NCBI RefSeq assembly: GCF_902729445.1
Contig: NZ_CACVCE010000007.1
Span: forward strand, 3,681-67,680
DNA: 64,000 nucleotides
DNA from: Magnetospirillum sp902729445
GTDB lineage: Bacteria > Pseudomonadota > Alphaproteobacteria > Rhodospirillales > Magnetospirillaceae
Direction of reading: 5' to 3'
Below are positions 18,266-26,793 of this stretch, one piece after another. The first letter of the stretch is position 1; each line of letters opens with the position of its first letter. A program made the position numbers and the translations under genes. The notes below the pieces were generated by a model. It did no database searches, was not told where the DNA came from, and was given only the letters and a program-made list of their open reading frames with translations.

Positions 18266-18970
18266 ATGCTGAACGCCCTGATATTCGACGTCGACGGCAC
18301 CCTGGCCGAAACCGAGGAAGCCCACCGCAAGGCCTTCAACCAGACCTTCGCCGAGTTCGGGCTGGACTGGCACTGGGACCCGCTTTTGTACGGGCGCCTG
18401 CTGAAGGTGTCGGGCGGCAAGGAGCGCATGCGCTCGTATGCCGGAGCCAATGTTGACGACACGCTGATCGACGCCCTGCACCGTCGCAAGACCGAGATCT
18501 ACACGACCTTCGTCGCCACCGGTGCGGTGCCGCTGCGGCCGGGAATTGAACGGCTGATCACCCAGGCTTTGGAGTGTGGCCTGACGCTGGCGGTGGCCAC
18601 CACCACCACCCGGGCCAACCTGCTGGCCCTGCTGGACGGCGCCACCGGCGGGGCCGGCCATGACTGGTTCAAGGTGTTGGCCTGCGCCGACGACGCGCCG
18701 ATCAAGAAGCCCGACCCGGCGGTCTATCGCTTCGTGCTGGAACGGCTGGAATTGCCCGCTGTTCGCTGCCTGGCGATCGAGGACACCAGGAACGGCGTGC
18801 TGTCGGCCCGGGGCGCCGGTTTGGATGTGGTGGTGACCCGCAGCACCTATGCCCATGACGAGGACGTCACCGGCGCACTGGCGGTCTATGAGGACCTGTC
18901 CTTCGTGGGATTGCCCGACCTGATGCGGCTCAAGTCTCGGATGGGTTGGGCGGAACCGCCTGCAGCGTGA
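18266..18970 (+). CDS. HAD-IA hydrolase, CbbY/phosphoglycolate phosphatase type
   Basis: A 234-residue haloacid-dehalogenase-like phosphatase. Motif I is FDVDGTLAET (residues 7-16), motif II lies around VATTTTRANL, motif III is the lysine in IKKPDP, and motif IV IEDTRNG. The short cap (HRKAFNQTFAEFGL) is of the CbbY type, which acts on small phosphosugars such as xylulose-1,5-bisphosphate or phosphoglycolate. No Calvin-cycle gene is in the window, so the substrate is open. Its 3' end overlaps the convergent histidine kinase gene by 41 bp. Confidence 0.85.
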   Translation: MLNALIFDVDGTLAETEEAHRKAFNQTFAEFGLDWHWDPLLYGRLLKVSGGKERMRSYAGANVDDTLIDALHRRKTEIYTTFVATGAVPLRPGIERLITQALECGLTLAVATTTTRANLLALLDGATGGAGHDWFKVLACADDAPIKKPDPAVYRFVLERLELPAVRCLAIEDTRNGVLSARGAGLDVVVTRSTYAHDEDVTGALAVYEDLSFVGLPDLMRLKSRMGWAEPPAA

Positions 18971-21104
18971 AAGTGAAGGTCGCCCCCTCGCCCGCCACCG
19001 ACTGCACCCAGATCTGGCCGCCATGGCGCTCGACGATGCGCTTGCACATCGCCAGCCCGATGCCGGTGCCGTCATATTCCGCCCGGGTGTGCAGCCGCTG
19101 GAAGATGCGGAAGATGCGGTCGAAATATTGCGGCTCGATGCCGATGCCGTTGTCGGCAACCGATAGCCGCCAGTATCCGTCGTCGGCCTCGGCGGTCACG
19201 GCGATCCGCACCGGGCGGACCGGCGAGCGGTACTTGATGGCGTTGGCAATCAGGTTCTGAAACACGCTGACCAATTGCTCGCGGTCGCCACGGACCACCG
19301 GCAATCGATCAAGGTCGACCGATATCGCCGCCCCGCTTTCGCGGATCGCCACCGTCAGGTTGCGCAGCACGTCGCTCATCACCTGGGCCAAATTTGTCGC
19401 CGCCAACGGATTGCCGTGACGCTGAATGCGCGAGAATCCCAGCAGGTCCAGCACCAGCCGATCCAGCCGCACGGCCCCCTCGCGGGCGAAATCCAGGAAC
19501 TCGCGGCCATCGGCGTCCAAGAGGTCGCCATAGCGCCGCTCCAGCAGCGTCAGATACGAGCTGACCATGCGTAACGGCTCGCGCAGATCGTGACTGGCGA
19601 CATAGGCGAATTGTTCGAGGTCGTTGTTCGACACCTCGACCTCGCTGATATAGCGGGCGATCTTTTCCTCGGCCGCCTTCTGGTCGGTGATGTCGGAATG
19701 AAAGCCGACCACCCGCGCCGGCTCCGAGGCCGCGCGAGCGACATTGAAGGCGTGGGCCGCCAGCCATCGCACCTCGCCATCGGCCCGGACGATGCGAAAT
19801 TCCGTGCCGTAATCGTCTTCGCCGCCATGTTCGGCCACTACCGCCCGAACGGACTCGACATCCTCGGGATGCAGCCAGGACAGCCATCGATCGGGATTTT
19901 CCAGCAATTCCTGGCGCGAACGGCCCCAGATGCGCTCGAAGGACGGGCTGATATAGTCGAAATGGCGGTATTGCGGGTCGGCGACGAAGAAGACCTGGTC
20001 GATGTTCTCGGCCAATTCGCGGAACCGCGCCTCGCTGGCCCGAAGCGAGCGCGTCATATCCACCGCCAGCGCCTGGGCGCGCGCCCGAGTGGTGGCCAGC
20101 GACCACACGATCAGCGTCAACAGCAGGCTGACCAGAAGTCCGCCGACCAGGGTCTGGCGGGGCAGCGCTCCCTCGGCGGCCTGGGCGAATCCCGGCAGCA
20201 TGGCGTAGATCACCGTCCAGGTCCGCCCGCCGATCTGCACGGCGCGCTGGGCCTGATGGCTGGCGAACGAGACCTCGATGTCGGGATGGCTGTCAAAATA
20301 AAGCCCGTCGGCGGTGGCCTCGGCCCCGTCATAGACCCGCACCTCGACATCGTTCAGATCGGCCGGCAGGATGGTGCGCATCAACACGCCGACCCGGCAG
20401 CCGGCGGTGGCGAAGCCCAGCAGCCGGGCGCGGCGTTCCTCGATCGTGTCGGGAATCGCGGCACCTTGATAGATCGCCTGATACATCAGGAAAGCCGGCG
20501 TCGGCTTGTCGTCGATGACCAAATTCAGCTTGCCGGTGATCTGAATGGCGCCGCTGTCCCTGGCCGCTTCCAAGGTGGCGCGGCGCACCGGGTGGACCCA
20601 ACTGTCGGACCCGATCACCGGCAGATTCGAGGGCGTGCGCGGCTCGACGCTGGTGACGATGGTGTAATAGGGCCGCTCGCCGGGCGGCTTGACCTGGAAA
20701 CCGGGCTCGAAGGTCGCGACCTCGCGCTCGAGCGCGGTCCGCTGCTCGCCCGGGACCGAGCGGATATAGACCGTGCCGGTCAGGCCGGGATAGATGCTTT
20801 CGACCTGCAGGGTCTGGTTGACCCGCGCCCAGTCGGCGCGGCTGGGATGGCCCGACGCCGACACCATCGCCTGGATCCCGCGCAACACCTGGGGATAGGC
20901 GACCATGCGCTGTTCCAGCACGGTCTGCAACTCGGCGACACGGGCGTCGAAGCGACTGGCGACCAGGCGATCGACCTCGTCCTTCGAGGCGCGCCAGGCG
21001 AACAGGCTGACCGCCACTCCAACCAACAGGGCGACAGCCGCAAGGGCCAAAGGCCGCAAGGACGACGGAAGCGCTTGATCTTCGCTGGGTGACGGGCCGG
21101 CCAA
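18930..21104 (-). CDS. CHASE-PAS sensor histidine kinase
   Basis: A 724-residue membrane sensor kinase. An N-terminal membrane helix (about 15-37) precedes a periplasmic CHASE domain (about 45-290, with IYPGLTGTVYIRSV and GERPYYTIVTSVEP); a second helix follows around 300-320. A cytoplasmic PAS domain (about 345-470) leads to HisKA with SHDLREP, His at about 505, and a HATPase domain with NAIKYR, DNGIGI and GTGIGL boxes. The dimerisation domain resembles phytochrome-type kinases. No cognate response regulator is adjacent. CHASE domains sense small molecules, here unknown. Confidence 0.92.
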   Translation of the reverse strand: MAGPSPSEDQALPSSLRPLALAAVALLVGVAVSLFAWRASKDEVDRLVASRFDARVAELQTVLEQRMVAYPQVLRGIQAMVSASGHPSRADWARVNQTLQVESIYPGLTGTVYIRSVPGEQRTALEREVATFEPGFQVKPPGERPYYTIVTSVEPRTPSNLPVIGSDSWVHPVRRATLEAARDSGAIQITGKLNLVIDDKPTPAFLMYQAIYQGAAIPDTIEERRARLLGFATAGCRVGVLMRTILPADLNDVEVRVYDGAEATADGLYFDSHPDIEVSFASHQAQRAVQIGGRTWTVIYAMLPGFAQAAEGALPRQTLVGGLLVSLLLTLIVWSLATTRARAQALAVDMTRSLRASEARFRELAENIDQVFFVADPQYRHFDYISPSFERIWGRSRQELLENPDRWLSWLHPEDVESVRAVVAEHGGEDDYGTEFRIVRADGEVRWLAAHAFNVARAASEPARVVGFHSDITDQKAAEEKIARYISEVEVSNNDLEQFAYVASHDLREPLRMVSSYLTLLERRYGDLLDADGREFLDFAREGAVRLDRLVLDLLGFSRIQRHGNPLAATNLAQVMSDVLRNLTVAIRESGAAISVDLDRLPVVRGDREQLVSVFQNLIANAIKYRSPVRPVRIAVTAEADDGYWRLSVADNGIGIEPQYFDRIFRIFQRLHTRAEYDGTGIGLAMCKRIVERHGGQIWVQSVAGEGATFTFTLQAVPPNPSET

Positions 21105-21192
21105 TCCTGGAGTTCCCCTTCGCGGTCGCCGCCCATCCTACCCGAAAGTCAAGGTCGGGACCACATCAATGGAAATCAGGACCGCGTTCATG

Positions 21193-21690
21193 TCAGCCGA
21201 CCACTTGCCGGTAGGTATCAGCCAGGCGAGCATCGACCTCGGGTTCGACCAGGGCGGAAATCGCCGCCAGCAGCCCCATCTCTTCCTTTTGGATGTGGAA
21301 AATCTCGCGCTCGACCAGTTCGCCCCCGGCATCGCGGAAGTTGCGCCAGGTCTCGTCGGTGAAGCCCTGCTCCTGCGCGGCCACGGCGATGTCGGCGACC
21401 TGCAGGGCCAGCGGCAGGATCGAGCGGTGCTCGTGGGTCAGCATCATGACGATGCCGGTCTCGCCCTGTTCGACGAACACCGGGAACAGGTGGTTTTCCT
21501 CGAAACCGAAATGCTTCTCGACCTCGGCCTTCAAGGTACGCGCCAGCCGCTTCAAATGGAAACGCAGATCGTCATCGACCACCGGCGTCTTGCGATGCTT
21601 GCCCAACAATTCTTCAAGGCCCTGCAGGGTCTCGATGGTGGACATGTGATCCTGGTGCAGAAGCGCACCGATCTGGGTCTGGTTCAACAT
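21193..21690 (-). CDS. Hemerythrin-like HHE domain protein
   Basis: A 165-residue four-helix-bundle protein with diiron-type ligands: H12 and H15 in LHQDH, then a HFGFEENHLFP segment, THEHRS and a C-terminal HIQKEE. Such proteins bind oxygen or NO, or repair iron-sulfur clusters under nitrosative stress. The start codon overlaps the stop of the upstream NnrS-like gene (TGATG), so it is the last gene of the operon. The context (NnrS-like protein, DUF2249, two FNR/DNR-type regulators) points to NO or low-oxygen physiology, as inference. Confidence 0.87.
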   Translation of the reverse strand: MLNQTQIGALLHQDHMSTIETLQGLEELLGKHRKTPVVDDDLRFHLKRLARTLKAEVEKHFGFEENHLFPVFVEQGETGIVMMLTHEHRSILPLALQVADIAVAAQEQGFTDETWRNFRDAGGELVEREIFHIQKEEMGLLAAISALVEPEVDARLADTYRQVVG

Positions 21691-22979
21691 CAGGGGGTTC
21701 CTTTGTTCTTTGCGTTTTCATAAGCCAGGTAGCGACGCATCATCACCCAGGTAAACGACGCGAACGACACCGCCCCCACCAGGCCCAGAACGGCCCCGGC
21801 GGTCAGGACGGGCGGCGATTTGACAATCAGACCCACGGCCAACAGCAAGACCGCCCCGCCGTGGCAAAACACATGGACCGTCAGCGCCGGCTCCCATACC
21901 AGATGGGACAACAGAACCGGTTTTCCACCATTGGCCCCCGAATGCATCGAGGCCAGGAACGGCATGATCCGCTGCAAGATGCCGGTGACGAAGGACAGCA
22001 GCCATCCGAACACCAGCAAAAGCCCCCATAACGGGGCGGTGACGTCGGGGGCCAGGCCAAAGGCCAGGGCAATGGCGGCCAGCAGCCCGAGCGGCAACAG
22101 GACCCAGGCGGCCTTGACCAGTCGGAAGAAGGTTTCCAGGCGCTTGCGCATCCGCCCCTTCAGCACCGCGGCCTGGGCCTTCAGATAGACGAACACGGCG
22201 CCCAGGCCGACCACGGCGCCAAGGGCCGAAATCGGCCCCCATCCGGCCAGCGCGCCGCCGACACCCAGCACCAGGGCCACGGCCGACAGCAACGCGGTCC
22301 GCTTGCCGACCACGTCGGGGACCCCTTGCGACAACACGAACATCGGAATCAGCACATAGCTGAAGCCCATGGCCAGCATGCCCATGAAACCATAGCCCGC
22401 GACCATGGCGTGGGCGGCGGCGAAGGCGGCGCGATCGGGCAGGAAGCCCTGGTCGATATCGACCACCAGAACCAGCCCCAGACCGGCCAGCACCGCCAGC
22501 GACGCCACCGCCAGCCAGGCATGGCGGGTGACGCCCGGCAGGTCCGAAACCTGCATCAGATTGCGACCGATCAGGATGCCGAACAAGGCCAGCCCCGCCA
22601 CCGTCAGGGTGGCACCGCCATGCAGCGCCCAGGCCAGCCCGGTCGCCAGGCCCAGCGACAGGACCAGGACCCCCGGGGTGAACAACACCCAGGTCAGGCG
22701 GCAGGCCCACACCGGACCCAACTGGCGCCGGGTCGCCACCGGCAGCATCTGAAAGGCGGCCCCCATGCCGGCCATGGCCAGCACACCCAGGGTGATCAGG
22801 TGCAGTCCGGCCAGCGGCAGGCCAAGCCCGCCCGTGAAGCCGGCCAGATCGCCGGCCCCGGCGGCCAGGACGGCCCATCCGACCACATGCAGCAATGTGG
22901 CGGTGGCGAAGAAGCGAAAGGGCACCGACGGCGGCAACAGCCGGTCCTTCGCACCCATCATGAAGGCGCCGGCAAACAT
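21690..22979 (-). CDS. NnrS / heme-copper-oxidase-like polytopic membrane protein
   Basis: A 429-residue inner-membrane protein with about twelve hydrophobic segments and conserved intramembrane histidines (LLHVVGW, GLHLITLG, HAMVAGYGFMGM, VHVFCHGG). The pattern LHLITLGVLAMAGMGAAFQM recalls NnrS and COX1-like proteins that occur near denitrification and NO-response genes. I cannot separate these possibilities without a search. The ATG at 22979 overlaps the stop of the DUF2249 gene (TGATG); the long in-frame upstream extension is unrelated sequence. Confidence 0.72.
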   Translation of the reverse strand: MFAGAFMMGAKDRLLPPSVPFRFFATATLLHVVGWAVLAAGAGDLAGFTGGLGLPLAGLHLITLGVLAMAGMGAAFQMLPVATRRQLGPVWACRLTWVLFTPGVLVLSLGLATGLAWALHGGATLTVAGLALFGILIGRNLMQVSDLPGVTRHAWLAVASLAVLAGLGLVLVVDIDQGFLPDRAAFAAAHAMVAGYGFMGMLAMGFSYVLIPMFVLSQGVPDVVGKRTALLSAVALVLGVGGALAGWGPISALGAVVGLGAVFVYLKAQAAVLKGRMRKRLETFFRLVKAAWVLLPLGLLAAIALAFGLAPDVTAPLWGLLLVFGWLLSFVTGILQRIMPFLASMHSGANGGKPVLLSHLVWEPALTVHVFCHGGAVLLLAVGLIVKSPPVLTAGAVLGLVGAVSFASFTWVMMRRYLAYENAKNKGTP

Positions 22980-23557
22980 CAGGCCGCTTTCTCCAACCAA
23001 AGCCGAACGTCGGCGAAATCCTCGGTGGAGCGGACCACCCGCCAGCCGCGCTCGGCCAATTCCGGAATCAGGAATTGCGGCAGACGCTCGTGGTGGACCA
23101 CCAGCGCCGCCAATTCGGGGTGACCGTCGATCAGGCGCAGAATGGCCAGCATCGGCAGGGGTGGCGTCAACTTGCGCACATCGACATGCAGGCCGTCTTC
23201 CTCGGACCAGGTCAAGGCCCCTTCCGGCAGCATCTCGATTTCGGCGTCGCGCTCCCAATCCTGGCCGCCATCCATGTGGAAGAACACCCGCCAATGGGCC
23301 GAAGTCAGCCTGCGGCCATAGGACGAGAAGCCACGCGCGGCCAGCACGCGACGCAAGGGGGACGGATTGAACGGAGCGTCGATCACCAGGAAGCCGCCGA
23401 ATTCGACCCGCTCGGCGGCGTCGAGGATCAGGCCCAAGGGGTCCTCGCCATCGGCCAGCGAGGGGCGGACATCGAGGATGGGGGCGTCAAGGGCCTGGGC
23501 CAGCCACCCCGGCGGCCCTCCCGCCTCTCGTCCGCTACTCTCCATCAATTCGGCCAT
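22979..23557 (-). CDS. Double DUF2249 domain protein
   Basis: A 192-residue protein containing two copies of the small sulfur-carrier-like DUF2249 fold. The first contains ILDVRPSLADGEDPLGLIL, the second HVDVRKLTPPLPMLAILRLI; both have the D-VR start and the helix plus GF/H turn typical of the family. DUF2249 proteins recur beside hemerythrins, NnrS and nitrogen-oxide genes, but their chemistry is unknown. The ATG at 23557 has GAAGG seven bases upstream. It is the first gene after a 65-bp gap holding an FNR-like site. Confidence 0.82.
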   Translation of the reverse strand: MAELMESSGREAGGPPGWLAQALDAPILDVRPSLADGEDPLGLILDAAERVEFGGFLVIDAPFNPSPLRRVLAARGFSSYGRRLTSAHWRVFFHMDGGQDWERDAEIEMLPEGALTWSEEDGLHVDVRKLTPPLPMLAILRLIDGHPELAALVVHHERLPQFLIPELAERGWRVVRSTEDFADVRLWLEKAA

Positions 23558-23612
23558 GCGCGTGCCTTCATCCAAGCTCTCCTGACCCTGCGGGAGCGCC
23601 GGTTTCCAATCC

Positions 23613-23626
23613 TTGACGTTCGTTAA
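23613..23626. promoter_or_regulatory. FNR/DNR-like box before the DUF2249-NnrS-hemerythrin genes
   Basis: TTGAC-GTTC-GTTAA is a near-palindrome of the TTGAY-N4-RTCAA class. It overlaps the stop codon of the upstream regulator gene and lies 56 bp before the DUF2249 start. Both adjacent regulators have the ExxSR recognition-helix signature that reads such sites. Confidence 0.45.
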
Positions 23627-24324
23627 GGGAGATCGTTGGCCCCTTCGCGGACCAAGCGGCGCAACGCGTCGAGATCGGTCAACACCACCTCGCGGCCATG
23701 GCTTTCGACGCCCACCGATTTCAGCCGCGCCAAGGCGCGCGACAGGGATTCCGGGGCGATTCCGATGCGGCTGGCCAGCACCGCCTTGGTGATCGGCAGC
23801 CGCACCTGGGCCGAGCCTTCCTGGTCCTTGGCCAGGGCCAGCAGGAACGAAGCCAGGCGCTGGCCGGGCGACTTGCTTTTCAGTTCGGTGATTTCCTGGA
23901 TCATCCGCAGCTGCCAGCGCGACAGACCGGACAGCAGATGCAAGCCCAGCTTGGGATTTTCGGCCAGCCGCTTCAAGAACGGCGCCGCCGGCACATGGGC
24001 CAGCCGCGAGCCCGCCACCACCTCGCAATTCAACGGGAACTTGCCCGACGAGAACATCGCCGCCTCGGCGAAGGTGGCGATACCGTCGAACACCTCGATG
24101 ATCGACTGGTCGCCGGTCTCGGTCAGGGCGAAGATGTTGACGCGGCCCGCCAGCACCACGAAAAACCGATCGGCCGGGTCGCCCTGGCTGAACAGCAATT
24201 CGGTCTCGGGATAGGTGACCACGCTGGCCGAGCCGACCAGCATCTCCAATTCGCCCGCCCCCAGGGCGGCGAACAACGGCGCCTTGGCGCACAAAGCCAG
24301 ATCGGCAGCGGAAAGACCGGCCAT
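23623..24324 (-). CDS. Crp/Fnr-family regulator (DNR-like), copy 1
   Basis: A 233-residue transcription factor: cyclic-nucleotide-binding-like beta-barrel (residues about 15-120, FSQGDPADRFFVVLAGRVN), a dimer helix, and a C-terminal winged helix. The recognition helix APESLSRALARL contains the ExxSR signature of FNR/DNR proteins that read TTGAT-type half-sites. Only two cysteines are present, so an FNR 4Fe-4S cluster is unlikely; a haem or NO-responsive DNR type is more plausible. It starts six bases behind the second regulator gene, so both are cotranscribed. Confidence 0.88.
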   Translation of the reverse strand: MAGLSAADLALCAKAPLFAALGAGELEMLVGSASVVTYPETELLFSQGDPADRFFVVLAGRVNIFALTETGDQSIIEVFDGIATFAEAAMFSSGKFPLNCEVVAGSRLAHVPAAPFLKRLAENPKLGLHLLSGLSRWQLRMIQEITELKSKSPGQRLASFLLALAKDQEGSAQVRLPITKAVLASRIGIAPESLSRALARLKSVGVESHGREVVLTDLDALRRLVREGANDLP

Positions 24325-24330
24325 TCTTCC

Positions 24331-25041
24331 TTACCCCAAATCGTCTTCGGCGCAGAACTCGCGCAGGCGATCGACATCGGCGATCACCACCACGTTGTCG
24401 GCCTTGGAATTGACGCCCACCTTGGCCAGCTTCGAAAGCGCCCGGGACAGGCTTTCCGGCTTCATGCCCAGTTCGTCGGCCACCAGCTTCTTGTCATAGG
24501 GGAAGCGGACCGTGGCAGCCCCCTCGTCCGCCGTCACCATCGACAGCAGAAAACTGCCCAATCGTTGGGCGGTGGTCTTCAGCTTCAGTTCGGCGATCTG
24601 GCGGACCAGCATGCGCAGCCGGAACGACATGGTCGACAGCATGTGGGTGATGATGTCGATCCTGGGCTCCAGCTTGGCCCGGAACGACGCCGCCGGAATG
24701 GCCAGCAAGGTCGCCTGCGACAGCACCCGGGCGGTCATCAGGAAGCGACCTTCCCCGAACAGGGCGGCGTCGCCGATGACGGTGCCCTTGCGGGCCACCT
24801 CGATGACGCTGCGCCGGCCGTCCACCTCGGTCGACAATTCGACATGGCCGTCCAGGATGACATAGACGTCGATCACCGCGTCGCCTTCACCATAAAGGTG
24901 ATGTTCATGACCGAACGTCACCACCCGCGCGCCCTCGGTCAGGCTGCGGATGTCGGCCTCTTTCAGGCCCGAGAACATCGGCGTGAACTGCAGTTGGAAC
25001 AGAACGTCCTTGCCGAACGTCTGGGACTCACCGTCCGTCAT
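24331..25041 (-). CDS. Crp/Fnr-family regulator, copy 2
   Basis: A 236-residue paralogue of the regulator encoded just downstream. It has a beta-barrel sensor domain (EGDAVIDVYVILDGHVEL), a dimer helix and a winged helix with KPESLSRALSKL (ExxSR signature). Cysteine clusters for an iron-sulfur centre are absent. The in-frame region upstream to 25179 is non-homologous; the ATG at 25041 has a GAGGGACC ribosome binding site. It is the first gene of the minus-strand regulatory group and is divergent from the racemase gene (136 bp between starts). Confidence 0.88.
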   Translation of the reverse strand: MTDGESQTFGKDVLFQLQFTPMFSGLKEADIRSLTEGARVVTFGHEHHLYGEGDAVIDVYVILDGHVELSTEVDGRRSVIEVARKGTVIGDAALFGEGRFLMTARVLSQATLLAIPAASFRAKLEPRIDIITHMLSTMSFRLRMLVRQIAELKLKTTAQRLGSFLLSMVTADEGAATVRFPYDKKLVADELGMKPESLSRALSKLAKVGVNSKADNVVVIADVDRLREFCAEDDLG

Positions 25042-25177
25042 CGGTCCCTCGTCTTCTCCCTGAGCCAGACGGTAGACGAGTTGCGGGCTTGCGCCAACCC
25101 CATTCACGTGAGCCCTTGCATTGAGGCCGCTTTTGCCGATGATGCCGGCCAAAGGCAGACTGGCGACAGGAAGGATC

Positions 25178-26014
25178 ATGAGCCCGCACCGCGATTTGCC
25201 GATCGGCGTTTTCGATTCCGGGGTCGGCGGCCTGACCGTGCTGAAGGCGCTGCGCGAGCGGTTGCCGGCGGAAAGCCTGGTCTATCTGGGCGACACCGCG
25301 CGCCTGCCCTATGGCACCAAAAGTGCCGCCGCCGTCAGCCATTACGCCCTGCAGGCGGCCCAGGCTTTGGTGTCGATGGGCATCAAGGCGCTGGTGGTGG
25401 CCGACAACACCTCGTCGGCCCACGCGCTCGAGGCGCTGCGCGCCAGATATCCCGGGCTGCCGGTGATGGGCGTGGTCGAACCGGGTGCCGCCGCCGCCGG
25501 TGTCGCCAGCGCCGCTGGGCGCATCGTGGTGATCGCCACCGAAAGCACGGTGCAGGCCGGCACCTATCCGCGCGCCATCCACAACACCCGGCCGGGGGCA
25601 CGGGTGACCTCGAAGGCCTGTCCGCTGTTCGTTTCGATGGTCGAGGAAGGCATGACCGACGGACCGATCGCCGAACAGATGGCCCGGCATTACCTGGACC
25701 CGCTGTTCGCCGAAGCCGGCGACGGCGAAGCCGGCGACTGCCTGCTGTTGGGCTGCACCCACTTTCCCGCCCTGGTGCCGCTGCTGCGCCGGGTAGTCGG
25801 CCCCAACGTCGCCATCATCGATTCGGCCACCACCACGGCGCGCGCGGTCGAGGACCTGCTGGACAATCGCGGCCTGGCCACCACCCGCACGCCCGAGCAG
25901 GCGCGCGTGCGCTATCTCGCCACCGACGCCCCCGAGCGCTTCGCCCGGGTCGCCGGCATCTTCGTGCCATGGGCCATCGCCGCCGCCACCGTCGAGATGG
26001 TCGAACTGGGTTAA
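25178..26014 (+). CDS. murI: Glutamate racemase-like protein lacking the first catalytic Cys
   Basis: A 278-residue member of the Asp/Glu racemase family. MurI makes D-glutamate for peptidoglycan using two cysteines. The N-terminal FDSGVGG and the second cysteine motif LGCTHFP are intact, but at the first cysteine motif (normally ACNTAS) the sequence reads VVADNTSSA, so the catalytic Cys is Asp. The codon is GAC, two base changes from either Cys codon (TGC/TGT). The start at 25178 has AGGAAGG upstream. Either the enzyme is inactive, has another activity, or uses Asp as acid/base. A second murI elsewhere would be expected if this one is not functional. Confidence 0.8.
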   Translation: MSPHRDLPIGVFDSGVGGLTVLKALRERLPAESLVYLGDTARLPYGTKSAAAVSHYALQAAQALVSMGIKALVVADNTSSAHALEALRARYPGLPVMGVVEPGAAAAGVASAAGRIVVIATESTVQAGTYPRAIHNTRPGARVTSKACPLFVSMVEEGMTDGPIAEQMARHYLDPLFAEAGDGEAGDCLLLGCTHFPALVPLLRRVVGPNVAIIDSATTTARAVEDLLDNRGLATTRTPEQARVRYLATDAPERFARVAGIFVPWAIAAATVEMVELG

Positions 26015-26036
26015 GGTTTAGCCGGCGGGCGCCCTG

Positions 26037-26067
26037 CCCACGAAGTTTGCACCGCGAAATTCGTGGG
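26037..26067. terminator. Hairpin after the racemase gene
   Basis: CCCACGAA/TTCGTGGG forms an 8-bp stem with a 15-nt loop 22 bp after the racemase stop. There is no U-tract. Confidence 0.35.
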
Positions 26068-26097
26068 TGAGCACGCCGCCCATTTATTGAATCGTGT

Positions 26098-26141
26098 CGT
26101 GATTTCGATGTCCGCATGGTGATGCGAACTTCGAAATCACG
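26098..26141. terminator. Two-part hairpin between convergent genes
   Basis: An 11-bp perfect outer stem (CGTGATTTCGA/TCGAAATCACG) encloses an inner CGCAT/ATGCG stem. It covers the stop codon of the minus-strand CCE_0567 gene and lies between convergent genes, so it could stop transcription in either direction. Confidence 0.45.
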
Positions 26142-26334
26142 GCACCAGGGACTTCAGGGTCTTACGGGCCTCGTCCAGGCGGGCGTGCAGGTCGAAGCAC
26201 TTCTTCGCCACCTCGGGGATCGCCTGCCAGTTGGTTGGCAATTCCTCGGACAGATCGTGCAGATCCATCTTGGCCTGAACGGCCTGGGTCGACAGCTTCT
26301 TGATTTCGGCCTTCAAGGTCTCGATGTCGCTCAT
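26137..26334 (-). CDS. CCE_0567-family (Rop-like, DUF683) small protein
   Basis: A 65-residue helical-hairpin protein. The sequence ETLKAEIKKLSTQAVQAKM, then DLHDLSEELPTNWQAIPEVA, matches the CCE_0567/DUF683 family, small metalloproteins normally encoded in nitrogen-fixation clusters next to nifX or nifN. A run GGGGGAA precedes the ATG at 26334; the longer frame extends upstream to 26790 without homology. No other nif gene is in the window, so it is either an outlying nif accessory gene or a paralogue with another role. Confidence 0.85.
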   Translation of the reverse strand: MSDIETLKAEIKKLSTQAVQAKMDLHDLSEELPTNWQAIPEVAKKCFDLHARLDEARKTLKSLVP

Positions 26335-26793
26335 GGTTCCCCCATGCGGAGCTTCGGCGGAAGCGCGGACATCATAGCCAGCCGCACAGCCTTTAGGCAA
26401 ATGCGCGATCTGCCTGGAAACCATGCAAAAAAGGCGGGAGGGGTGGCCGCCGTTCGCCAGTGGGGGGGGGAGGGGTGCGAACGGCGGCCGGTATCGGCGG
26501 AGCGTCGTCGGGGGGGGATGATGACGAACCGCCAAGGATGACCCGATTTCCGATCCGGCGCGCATGGGGTGTGGGGAATGAGCGCCAGACCTTTTCAACG
26601 ATCCGATCCTAGCGCATCCTCCACCCTGTGCATATTGACCGGACGGGTACTTTTCCCCGTTCGAATGAAGCACCCCGCCCTTCGCCCAATACTTTTGGAG
26701 TAGGCACTTCTGCGACCGGCTCCGCATGGCCAGGCCAGAAACGAAAATCCCAACCAACCCGAAGGGTTGATTGGGATTTTGGGTATCCAAGAA
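26335..26793. other. Intergenic stretch with G-runs, no gene seen
   Basis: This 459-bp region between the CCE_0567 gene and tRNA-Pro carries two G8 runs (near 26461 and 26510). The tRNA terminator (26744-26780) lies at its right end. I see no supported coding sequence and no clear NifA or sigma-54 site. Confidence 0.6.
26744..26780 (-). terminator. Terminator of tRNA-Pro
   Basis: A strong hairpin, AAAATCCCAA...TTGGGATTTT, with an inner CAACCC/GGGTTG stem and a GAAG loop, 13 bp beyond the tRNA 3' end. The terminal A/T pairs provide the U-rich end. Confidence 0.8.

Noticed and set aside
26440..26530. G8 runs as G-quadruplex or phase-variable element
   Set aside because: No coding sequence or promoter depends on them as far as can be seen; too little to claim.
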